This document shows, one piece after another, positions 25,708 through 33,427 of a DNA stretch of 64,000 bases (the first letter of the stretch is position 1; every line of letters begins with the position of its first letter). The notes below the pieces were generated by a model. That model ran no database searches and was not told the DNA's origin. It saw nothing but the letters and a program-made list of their open reading frames with translations. Source of the stretch: Alphaproteobacteria bacterium (lineage in GTDB: Bacteria > Pseudomonadota > Alphaproteobacteria > UBA8366 > Aestuariispiraceae); the NCBI GenBank assembly GCA_024743195.1, contig JANSXE010000007.1, positions 152,598-216,597 on the forward strand, read 5' to 3'. Made by a program: the position numbers and the translations under genes.

Positions 25708-26532
25708 ATGGCCCAGATCCACCTCCACCCGACCAAGCGCGCCGCCGGCCTGCGCCGGCCCGCGGTCGCGGGCATGTTCTATCCGGGCGATCCGACGGAG
25801 CTGGAGACCCTGGTCGACCGGCTGCTGGGCGAGGCGGGGCCGCAGCCCGGCCCGGCGCCGAAGGCGATCATCGCGCCGCACGCCGGCTACATCTATTCCG
25901 GCGCACTGGCGGCCAGGGCGCACGCCCGCCTGATCCCGGCGCGCGAGGAGATAGAGCGCATCGTCCTGATGGGCCCCTGCCACCGGGTGGCGGTTCGCGG
26001 GCTGGCCGCGACATCGGCGGCCGTCTGGGAGACGCCGCTCGGCCGCACGCCGATCGCGCGATCGGCGTTGGACGCGGTCGCGGGGCTCGCGCAGGTCGTC
26101 ACCTCCGACCCCGCCCATGCGCAGGAGCACAGTCTGGAGGTCCACCTCCCCTTCCTGCAGCGCGTCCTGAAGCCGGGCTTCACGCTCCTGCCCTTCGCCG
26201 TCGGCGCGGCGACCGCCGCGGAGGTGGCGGAGGTGCTCGACGCGCTCTGGGGCGGGCCGGAGACGCGCATCGTGATCTCCACCGACCTCAGCCACTTCCT
26301 CGACTACGAGAGCGCGCGGGCGCTCGATTCCAAGACGGCCGAGGCGATCGAGCGGCTCGACTGGCCGGCGCTGAGGCGCGAGCAGGCCTGCGGGCGCACG
26401 CCCATGTCCGGCCTGTTGGAGATCGCAAAGCGCCGCCGGCTCGCGATCGAGCGGATCGGGCTCTGCTCCTCCGGCGACACGGCGGGCCCTCGCGACCGGG
26501 TCGTCGGCTACGGCGCCTGGGCGGTGCAGTGA
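25708..26532 (+). CDS. amrB: AmmeMemoRadiSam system protein B (MEMO1-like)
   Basis: A 274-aa protein homologous to human MEMO1 and related to class III extradiol dioxygenases. RPAVAGMFYPGDPTELE, IIAPHAGYIYSGALAARA, VLMGPCHRV and ISTDLSHFLDY carry the conserved His residues that could bind a metal, and CSSGDTAGPRDRVVGYGAWAV closes the fold. It is 15 bp upstream of amrA on the same strand, the usual pairing. Enzymatic activity is not established. Confidence 0.92.
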   Translation: MAQIHLHPTKRAAGLRRPAVAGMFYPGDPTELETLVDRLLGEAGPQPGPAPKAIIAPHAGYIYSGALAARAHARLIPAREEIERIVLMGPCHRVAVRGLAATSAAVWETPLGRTPIARSALDAVAGLAQVVTSDPAHAQEHSLEVHLPFLQRVLKPGFTLLPFAVGAATAAEVAEVLDALWGGPETRIVISTDLSHFLDYESARALDSKTAEAIERLDWPALRREQACGRTPMSGLLEIAKRRRLAIERIGLCSSGDTAGPRDRVVGYGAWAVQ

Positions 26533-26547
26533 GAGGAGGACGCGAGA

Positions 26548-27138
26548 ATGGCTGAGGCGGCGACCCTCCCCGACCCGCAGACGATCGCGGCCGAACATGG
26601 CGACGCGCTGCTCGGGATCGTCGGGCGCACCATCGACAGCGGGATCGCCAAGGGCAAGCCGCCGCAGGTGGCGCTGCAGAGCTTCGCGCCCGCGCTGCAG
26701 GCCCCGGGCGCCAGCTTCGTGACGATCGAGAAGGCCGGCGCGCTGCGCGGCTGCATCGGCAGCCTGCAGGCGCACCGTCCGCTGATCGAGGATTTGGTGC
26801 AGAACGCCTTCTCCGCCGCCTTCAAGGACCCGCGCTTCCCGCCGGTCAGCGCCGAGGAGCGCCCGGCGCTCGCCTGGTCGATCTCGCTGCTCTCCCAGCC
26901 GGAAGAGATGGCGGGCCTGAAGGACGAGGCGGATCTGCTCGCCCGCCTCGAGCCCGGCGCCGACGGCGTCATCCTGGCCGAGGGCGCCCGCCGCGCCACC
27001 TTCCTGCCGCAGGTCTGGGAGCAGATTCCCGATCCCCGCGACTTCATCGGCCGGCTGAAGCTGAAGGCCGGCCTGTCTCCCGTTCATTGGTCGGCGCAGA
27101 TGCGCGTCTGGCGCTACGGCGTCGTGAAGATCGGGTAG
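26548..27138 (+). CDS. amrA: AmmeMemoRadiSam system protein A (AMMECR1-like)
   Basis: A 196-aa protein of the AMMECR1 family. The invariant LRGCIGSL motif (around residue 66) is present in the form ALRGCIGSLQAHRPLIEDLVQNA, followed by ISLLSQPEEM and TFLPQVWEQIPDPRDFIGRLKLKAGL. Length is normal. It is cotranscribed with amrB and divergent from amrS, completing the trio. Confidence 0.92.
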   Translation: MAEAATLPDPQTIAAEHGDALLGIVGRTIDSGIAKGKPPQVALQSFAPALQAPGASFVTIEKAGALRGCIGSLQAHRPLIEDLVQNAFSAAFKDPRFPPVSAEERPALAWSISLLSQPEEMAGLKDEADLLARLEPGADGVILAEGARRATFLPQVWEQIPDPRDFIGRLKLKAGLSPVHWSAQMRVWRYGVVKIG

Positions 27139-27152
27139 GTCGAGCCGACGCC

Positions 27153-27443
27153 TCAAGCGCCCGCGACCAGCGCCCCTTCGGCCTGCGCCGCCGCGGCGAG
27201 CCGTCGGTCCTTTGCCGCCAGAGGCAGGCCGCGCCTCTGCGCCTGCAGGAGCGCGTTCGCCGCTTCGAAGCGCCAGATAACTGGCGCCGCCGGCGCCGCC
27301 GCCTCCTCGTCCGATCGGGCGGAGGGCGGGCGCAATTCCGCCACCACGCGGTCGCGCCGCGTGATCAGCACCCGCTCTCCCAATTCGACCCGGCGGAGCA
27401 ACTCGGGAAGACGGCTCTTGGCTTCGTACCTGCCGATCTTCAT
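27153..27443 (-). pseudogene. Phd-type antitoxin fused in frame to remnants of a PIN toxin
   Basis: The 96-aa frame starts as a Phd/YefM antitoxin (MKIGRYEAKSRLPELLRRVELGERVLITRRDRVVAEL). After an acidic/Ala linker it continues with IWRFEAANALLQAQRRG, which resembles the early part of a VapC PIN domain. This joins directly to LPLAAKDRRLAAAAQAEG, which resembles the end of a PIN domain. The PIN N-terminus and about 60 central residues appear missing. Both PIN pieces normally carry an RRG-like word at the junction, so recombination there may have deleted the middle. The product could still bind DNA. Confidence 0.7.
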
Positions 27444-27611
27444 GGCGCAGCCTCCCGTGAATCCTGATGCGATGAGTCTAGCCGAAGGGATGCCGGGCCG
27501 CCAGAGCCGCCCGCCTTCATTGACCTGTCGCCGCCCTCCCCTAATATCGCCAGCGCCTCATTCGGGCCCGCTGCGGCGGGCTCTTATCGTTACGCGCGGG
27601 GAGAAAGCGAC

Positions 27612-29957
27612 ATGGGTCAGTTCGGCGTCGGCCAGGCGATCACGCGGGTGGAGGATCAGCGCTTCCTCACGGGAACGGGCGCCTACACCGACGACATCGA
27701 CCTGGAGGGCCAAGCCTACGCGGTCGTGGTGCGCGCGCCGCTTGCGCATGCGCGCATCGCCTCCATCGACGTGGAGGACGCCAAGGCGGCCCCGGGCGTG
27801 CTGGACGTCCTGACCGGCGCCGACGTCGCGGCCGCCGGCCTGGGCCTGATGCCCAATCTGATTCCGCTGAAGAACAAGGACGGCAGCCCCATCGTCGAGC
27901 CGCCGCGCCCCGTCCTGGCGACGGACCGGGTGCGCCATGTCGGCGACCCGGTCGCCTTCGTGGTGGCGGAGACGCTGGCCCAGGCGCGCGACGCGGCCGA
28001 ACTGGTGACGGTGGATTATGACGAACTCCCCGCGCAGATCGACCTCGACGCGGCGGACGCGCCGGATCGGCCGCAGATCTGGGAGGAAGCCCCGCACAAC
28101 ACCTGCTTCACCTGGGACCTGGGCGACGAGACGGCGGCCGACGAGGCGCTGCGGGAGGCGGCGCATGTCGTGCGCCTCAAGCTCGTCAACAACCGGCTCG
28201 TCGTCAATTCAATGGAGGGGCGGGTCGCGCTCGGCGACTTCCGCGACGGCAAGTTCACCCTCTACACCCCGACCCAGGGCGTGCACGGGCTGCGCCGGCA
28301 ACTCGCCCGGATGATCTTCCATGTGCCGGAGGATCAGGTCCGCGTCGTCACCCGCGACGTCGGCGGCGGCTTCGGCATGAAGATCTTCCTCTATCCGGAG
28401 CAGCCGCTGGTCATGCTGGCGGCGCAGCGCCTGGGCCGGCCGGTGAAATGGACGGCGGAGCGCTCGGCCGACGGCTTCCTGTCCGACAGCCACGGGCGCG
28501 ACCATGTCTCGGTCGCGGAGCTGGCGTTGGACGGGGACCTCAATTTCACCGGGCTCAAGGTGCACACCAAGGCCAATCTGGGGGCCTATCTCTCCAACTT
28601 CGGGGTCTATGTGCCGACCGCCTGCGGCTCCAAGATGATGGTCGGCGTCTACAAGACGCCGGCGATCCATGTCGAGGTGCAGGGCCTCTTCACCAACACG
28701 GTGCCGGTCGACGCCTATCGCGGCGCCGGCCGCCCGGAGATCAGCTATCTGATCGAGCGGCTGGTCGACAAGGCGGCGATCGAGCTGGGCGTGGACGCGG
28801 CTGAGCTGCGCCGGCGCAACTTCATCGCGCCCGAGCAGATGCCCTACGCCACCCCGCTGGGCACGACCTACGACAGCGGTTTGTTCGATCGCAACATGAG
28901 CCGCGCGCTGGAACTCGCTGACGAAAAAGGATTCCCGGAACGCCGCCAGGCGGCCGAAGCCAAGGGTCGGCTGCGCGGCCTCGGGCACGCCTACTATATC
29001 GAATGCTGCGGGGCGGGCCCGGGGGAGCAGGCGACGCTGCGCACCGACGCGGCTGGACGCGTGACCCTCTATATCGGCACCCAGTCGAACGGCCAGGGGC
29101 ACGAGACCGCCTACAGGCAGATCATCGCCGACGCGCTCGCCCTCGACATCGCCGACATCGACGTGGTTCAAGGCGACACCGACCTGATCCGGAAGGGCGG
29201 CGGCACCGGCGGCTCGCGCTCGATCCCCGAAGGCGGCGTCGCCGTGCGCGACGCCGGCGACAAGTTGATCGAGAAGGGCAAGCAGATCGCCGGCCTGCTG
29301 CTGGAGGCGGCGGCCGGCGACATCGAGTTCGTCGACGGCCGGTTCGCCATCGCCGGCACGGACCGGACCGTCTCCTTCCGGGAGGCGGCGCGCGCCGCCC
29401 ACGATCCCGCCCGCCTGCCGGAGGGGGTCGCGCCCGGCCTCGACGGTCAGGCGGACTACAAGGCGCCGGTTCAGACCTATCCCAACGGCTGCCATGTCTG
29501 CGAGGTGGAGATCGACCCGGACACCGGCGCCGTGACGGTGGTCAAGCACACGGTGGTGGACGATTTCGGACGCGTCCTGAACCCGCTGATGCTGGCCGGC
29601 CAGGTGCATGGCGGCGTGGCGCAGGGGCTGGGCCAGGCCCTCTTGGAGTATACGGCCTACGACAGCGAGACCGGCCAGCTCCTCTCCGGCTCCTTCATGG
29701 ACTACACCCTGCCGCGCGCCGACGACGTGCCCTTCGTCGACTTCCACTATTTCGAGGACGCGCCCTGCACCACCAATCCGCTCGGCCTGAAGGGCGCGGG
29801 CGAAGCCGGCGCCATCGGCGCGCCGCCGGCGGCGATCAACGCCATCGTCGACGCGCTGAGGCCCTTCGGCGTCGACCATCTGGACATGCCGGCGACGCGC
29901 GAGAAGATCTGGCGCTTGATCCGCGACGGCCGCGCCGCGCGGAAGGCGGCGGAATGA
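27612..29957 (+). CDS. CoxL/xanthine dehydrogenase-family molybdopterin-binding large subunit
   Basis: A 781-aa Mo-cytosine-dinucleotide hydroxylase large subunit. VEDQRFLTGTGAYTDDI at the N-terminus, VTRDVGGGFGMK and the active-site loop AYRGAGRPE identify the aerobic CO-dehydrogenase-like branch. The loop is the form II type, not the AYxCSFR of true form I CODH. GAGEAGAIGAPPA holds the catalytic Glu. Its partners, the FAD (CoxM) and 2Fe-2S (CoxS) subunits, are absent from this window. The substrate is probably an aldehyde or N-heterocycle rather than CO. It overlaps cysQ by four bases. Confidence 0.9.
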   Translation: MGQFGVGQAITRVEDQRFLTGTGAYTDDIDLEGQAYAVVVRAPLAHARIASIDVEDAKAAPGVLDVLTGADVAAAGLGLMPNLIPLKNKDGSPIVEPPRPVLATDRVRHVGDPVAFVVAETLAQARDAAELVTVDYDELPAQIDLDAADAPDRPQIWEEAPHNTCFTWDLGDETAADEALREAAHVVRLKLVNNRLVVNSMEGRVALGDFRDGKFTLYTPTQGVHGLRRQLARMIFHVPEDQVRVVTRDVGGGFGMKIFLYPEQPLVMLAAQRLGRPVKWTAERSADGFLSDSHGRDHVSVAELALDGDLNFTGLKVHTKANLGAYLSNFGVYVPTACGSKMMVGVYKTPAIHVEVQGLFTNTVPVDAYRGAGRPEISYLIERLVDKAAIELGVDAAELRRRNFIAPEQMPYATPLGTTYDSGLFDRNMSRALELADEKGFPERRQAAEAKGRLRGLGHAYYIECCGAGPGEQATLRTDAAGRVTLYIGTQSNGQGHETAYRQIIADALALDIADIDVVQGDTDLIRKGGGTGGSRSIPEGGVAVRDAGDKLIEKGKQIAGLLLEAAAGDIEFVDGRFAIAGTDRTVSFREAARAAHDPARLPEGVAPGLDGQADYKAPVQTYPNGCHVCEVEIDPDTGAVTVVKHTVVDDFGRVLNPLMLAGQVHGGVAQGLGQALLEYTAYDSETGQLLSGSFMDYTLPRADDVPFVDFHYFEDAPCTTNPLGLKGAGEAGAIGAPPAAINAIVDALRPFGVDHLDMPATREKIWRLIRDGRAARKAAE

Positions 29958-30748
29958 GCGCCGCGGAGGCGCCCGATCCGGCCGCCCTCCTCGCCCCCGT
30001 CGCCGCAATCGCGCGGGAGGCCGGGGCCGCGATCATGGCCGTCTACGCGACCGACTTCGAGGCGCGCGAGAAGGACGACGCCTCCCCCGTGACCGACGCG
30101 GACGAGGCGGCGGAGGCGCTGATCGTTCCCGCGCTCGAGCGCCTCTCTCCCGGCGTTCCCATCGTCGCGGAGGAGGCGGCGGCCGCCGGCGACGTTCCGG
30201 CGGTCGGCGACGGCCCCTTCTGGCTCGTCGATCCGCTGGACGGGACGAAGGAGTTCCTCAGCCGCAACGGCGAGTTCACGGTCAACATCGCCCTGATCCG
30301 CGACCGGCGCCCGGCCTTGGGCGTCGTCTACGCGCCGGCGCTCGACGCGCTCTATTGCGGCCTCGCGGGGGACGGGGCGACCCGGTCGCTCAAGGGCGGC
30401 GCCGCCGAGCCCCTATCGGTGCGCAAGCCGCCGGCCGACGGCGTCACCGTGATCGCCAGCCGCCGCCACGGCGACCCGGCGGCGATCGAGGCCCATCTGA
30501 ACGGCCGTGCGATCGCGGACCGGGTCAACGCCGGCAGCAGCCTGAAATTCTGTCGCCTGGCCGAGGGCGCGGCCGACGTCTATCCACGCTTCGCCCGCAC
30601 CATGGAGTGGGACACGGCCGCCGGCCAGGCGGTGCTGGAGGCCGCCGGCGGCCTCGTCACAGAAGCCGACGGACTCCCCTTCCGCTACGCCAAGAACCCG
30701 ATCTTCGAGAACCCGCATTTCATCGCCTGGGGCGGGCTGCGGCCGTGA
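29954..30748 (+). CDS. cysQ: 3'(2'),5'-bisphosphate nucleotidase (inositol monophosphatase family)
   Basis: A 264-aa Mg-dependent phosphatase recycling 3'-phosphoadenosine 5'-phosphate to AMP. EKDDASPVTDADEAAE, VAEEAAA, WLVDPLDGTKEFLSRNGEFTVNIAL and MEWDTAAGQAVLEAAGG are the metal- and phosphate-binding motifs of the IMPase family; the KEF after DPLDGT is CysQ-specific. ATG at 29954 overlaps the upstream stop (ATGA), and its own end overlaps the next GTG (GTGA), so three genes form one coupled unit. A sulfur-assimilation link to the nearby taurine genes is possible. Confidence 0.92.
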   Translation: MSAAEAPDPAALLAPVAAIAREAGAAIMAVYATDFEAREKDDASPVTDADEAAEALIVPALERLSPGVPIVAEEAAAAGDVPAVGDGPFWLVDPLDGTKEFLSRNGEFTVNIALIRDRRPALGVVYAPALDALYCGLAGDGATRSLKGGAAEPLSVRKPPADGVTVIASRRHGDPAAIEAHLNGRAIADRVNAGSSLKFCRLAEGAADVYPRFARTMEWDTAAGQAVLEAAGGLVTEADGLPFRYAKNPIFENPHFIAWGGLRP

Positions 30749-31335
30749 CGGGCGCCGGGGCGCGCCGCCCGCGCGTCTATCTCGCCGGGCCGGAGGTGTT
30801 CCATCCCCAGGCCGCGGCGCTGGGACGCGCCAAGGCGGCTCTGGCGGCCGAGTTCGGTCTGGAGGGGCTGTTCCCGCTGGACGAGGCGGTCTGCGGCGAC
30901 GGGTTGACGCCGGGTCAGCACGGCCTCGCGATCTATCGCGCCGACATCGCGATGATGGATCGGTGCGACGCCATCGTCGCGAACCTGACGCCCTTCCGCG
31001 GCCCGCACGCCGATCCCGGCACGGCCTTCGAGCTCGGCTACATGCGCGCGCAGGGCAAGCCCTGCCTCGCCTACAGCGCGGCGCCCGGCGCGCTGGCCGA
31101 CCGCGTGGCGCCCGGCGCCGACGATCCGACCCGCGATGCGGAAGGCTATGCGATCGAGGATTTCGCGATGGCCGACAATCTGATGCTGGCGGGCGCGGTC
31201 TTCGACGCCGACGGCGGCGCGATCGAGGCGCCGCCGAGCGCCTCCGGGGACGATCCCTTCTGGGATTTCCGCGCCTTGCGCGCCAGTCTCGCGCGCGCCG
31301 CCGCGATTCTTGCTGACAGGCCCCGCGGCCCATAG
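30745..31335 (+). CDS. nucleoside 2-deoxyribosyltransferase-like protein
   Basis: A 196-aa protein with the family pattern: RVYLAGPEVFHPQA at the N-terminus, YRADIAMMDRCDAIVANLTPFRGPHADPGTAFELGYMRAQGKP in the middle (the catalytic Glu should be the E in AFELGY). It exchanges bases on deoxynucleosides or hydrolyses modified nucleotides. The GTG start overlaps cysQ by four bases. Arrangement behind cysQ suggests nucleotide salvage or clean-up. Confidence 0.88.
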   Translation: MTGAGARRPRVYLAGPEVFHPQAAALGRAKAALAAEFGLEGLFPLDEAVCGDGLTPGQHGLAIYRADIAMMDRCDAIVANLTPFRGPHADPGTAFELGYMRAQGKPCLAYSAAPGALADRVAPGADDPTRDAEGYAIEDFAMADNLMLAGAVFDADGGAIEAPPSASGDDPFWDFRALRASLARAAAILADRPRGP

Positions 31336-31399
31336 TTTCATGCGCGTCGGGGGCGCTTTGGGGGAGCCGGCGGTCCGCCGGGCTTTGCCGACAGGGGCG

Positions 31400-32677
31400 A
31401 TGAGCGACGATTTCGATCCCGAGGAGTTCCTGGCCGCCGCTCTGGCGGACGAGGAGACGCGCCCTGTGCGCCGCGCGGGCGCGGCCGCCGATCCGTTCGA
31501 GGCCGCGCGCAAGGCGGGGTCGGCCAAGGCGGCGCTGAAGCAGGGCGGCGCGGCGTCGGCGCTGCTGGCGGCCGCCCGCGAGCGCTCGCCCGAAGCCCGC
31601 GGGCTGCTGATCCAGGGCCTCAACGAGTTGTGCCTGAAGTCCGGCGTCTCTTTGAGCGAGCGCGAGCGCGCGCTGGTCTACGAGATCTTCCAGGCGCTGC
31701 TGGACAGCGTGCAGACGAATGTGCGCGTCTCGCTTTCCGACCATCTGGCGGACCGTCCGGATGCGCCGCGCGACCTCGTGCTGCGCCTCGCCCGCGACGC
31801 GATCGAGGTGGCCGAGCCGGTGCTGGCCCGCTCCCTGGTGCTGGAGGAGAGCGATCTGGTCGAGATCGTCGAGGCGCAGGCGGAGGGCCACCAGCTCGCC
31901 GTCACCCGCCGCGAGCGGCTTTCCGAGACGCTGAGCGAGGCGATCGCCAGGCGCGCCAGCGAGACCGTGCTGATCGCACTGCTGGAGAACGAGGGCGCCG
32001 CCCTGCATGAGGAGGTGATGCTGCGCATCGCGGAGAGCGCGGCCGAGCGCCCCGCCCTGCACGGGCCGCTGGCGGGCCGTCGCGACCTGCCGATGCGCGC
32101 GGCGCGCCGACTCTACGGCGTGGTCGGACCCGAGTTGAAAGCGGCGATCGAGGCGCGGCTCGCGGAGACGGGGACGGACGCGCCTTCATCGAGCGGCCGG
32201 GGCGCGGCGCCGGACCCGCTGACGCAGGCGATGGCGGAGGCGAGCAAACGCTTCGCCGCAGACGAAGCCGACCAGGGCGCCGCGTCCGGCGCGCCGCCCG
32301 GCGCCGAGCCGGACGACCTCGCCGACCCCTCCCGCTTCGCCGGCGGGCTCGGCGGCGCCCGGCCGCATCCGCGCCTGCTGGTCAAGGCGCTGGCCGAAGG
32401 GCGGCACGAGGAGTTCGAAAAGCTGTTCGGCGAGTTCGCCGAACTGGGCGCGGCCGGCGTCGAGCGCATCCTGCACCGCGCCGGACCGGAAGCGCTGGCC
32501 ATCGCCTGCAAGGCCGGAGGCATGGACAAGCAGAGCTTCGGCGAAGTGCTGGCCCGGGTCATGGACCAGGACAGCCCGGAGGAGGCCGCCCGCACCCCGG
32601 CCTTCCGCAAGACCATCGCCTATTTCGACCGCATCGACGCCCAGGGCGCCGGCCGCGTGCTGCAAGCCTGGCGCTGA
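31400..32677 (+). CDS. DUF2336 domain-containing protein
   Basis: A 425-aa alpha-helical cytosolic protein from the ATG at 31400, which has AGGGG just upstream; a longer frame from 31310 overlaps the previous gene. LLIQGLNELCLKSGVSLSERERALVYEIFQAL and VRVSLSDHLADRPDAPRDLVLRLARDAIEVAEPVL match the HEAT-like DUF2336 family found mainly in alphaproteobacteria. The C-terminal half (LVKALAEGRHEEFEKLFGEFAELG, GGMDKQSFGEVLARVMDQD) is a second helical region. The role is unknown; some relatives are tied to motility or signalling. Confidence 0.8.
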   Translation: MSDDFDPEEFLAAALADEETRPVRRAGAAADPFEAARKAGSAKAALKQGGAASALLAAARERSPEARGLLIQGLNELCLKSGVSLSERERALVYEIFQALLDSVQTNVRVSLSDHLADRPDAPRDLVLRLARDAIEVAEPVLARSLVLEESDLVEIVEAQAEGHQLAVTRRERLSETLSEAIARRASETVLIALLENEGAALHEEVMLRIAESAAERPALHGPLAGRRDLPMRAARRLYGVVGPELKAAIEARLAETGTDAPSSSGRGAAPDPLTQAMAEASKRFAADEADQGAASGAPPGAEPDDLADPSRFAGGLGGARPHPRLLVKALAEGRHEEFEKLFGEFAELGAAGVERILHRAGPEALAIACKAGGMDKQSFGEVLARVMDQDSPEEAARTPAFRKTIAYFDRIDAQGAGRVLQAWR

Positions 32678-32747
32678 GCGCGAGTTCCGGGGCGGATCGC
32701 GCCGGAGCGGGATTGGGCTTACTGCGCCCTTTTGATAGGGTGCCCGC

Positions 32748-33272
32748 ATGACGCGCGTGATGGTCATCGGAAACGCCGGCGGCGGAAAATCGACCCTCTG
32801 TCGAACGGTTTCACGCGTTCACGCCCTGCCCTACCATGCGATCGATCAGATCCAATGGCGCCCGAACTGGGTTCCCACCCCCGAGGCCGAGTACACCGCA
32901 CAGCACGAACGGCTTCTGTCCAAGGAGCGCTGGTTGATCGACGGCTACGGCTCGTGGGAGTCGGTCCTGCGGCGCCTGGACGTCGCCGATACGGTCATCC
33001 TCGTGGATCACCCGATCTGGATTCACTTCTGGTGGGCTGCGAAGCGCCAAGTGAAGTCGCTCTTCGTCGGCCGGCCGGACGGCCCGAAAGGCTGCCCGAT
33101 GTTCCCGGTGACGATCCGCCTTTTCAAAATGATGTGGTGGCTGCATCGCGAGATGCGCCCCAAGCTGCTCCAGGCGATCGAGGAGGCGATCGAGGAGCGG
33201 CGGCCCCGACTGCGCCTCATTCACATCCGTTCGCCTCGTGAGTTGAGGGCTTTCGCGGCCGACCCCGTCTAA
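32748..33272 (+). CDS. P-loop kinase-like ATPase (FlaR/AAA_17 type)
   Basis: A 174-aa protein with a Walker A at the very start (VMVIGNAGGGKSTLCRTV). YHAIDQIQWRPNW, LLSKERWLIDGYGSW and ADTVILVDHPIWIHFWWAAKR are typical of the adenylate-kinase-related proteins annotated as DNA topology modulation protein FlaR. Substrate is unknown. It stands as its own gene, with somewhat lower GC than its neighbours. Confidence 0.85.
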   Translation: MTRVMVIGNAGGGKSTLCRTVSRVHALPYHAIDQIQWRPNWVPTPEAEYTAQHERLLSKERWLIDGYGSWESVLRRLDVADTVILVDHPIWIHFWWAAKRQVKSLFVGRPDGPKGCPMFPVTIRLFKMMWWLHREMRPKLLQAIEEAIEERRPRLRLIHIRSPRELRAFAADPV

Positions 33273-33427
33273 GCGGACCCGGAACGTCGCCGCCGAGGGC
33301 GACGGGGCCGTGCGGCGAGCGTCCGGAGCCCGCTCCTTTGCGGCGCCTGCCGCCCCGAGTAAATGGCCCTGCATTCCGACCGCCGCGCAGGCTAGTGTCG
33401 CAGCGCCGCGCCGTTGGGAGAATGACG

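Noticed and set aside
27612..29957. True form I CO dehydrogenase
   Set aside because: The active-site loop is AYRGAGR, not the AYxCSFR of form I enzymes, and the M and S subunits are missing.
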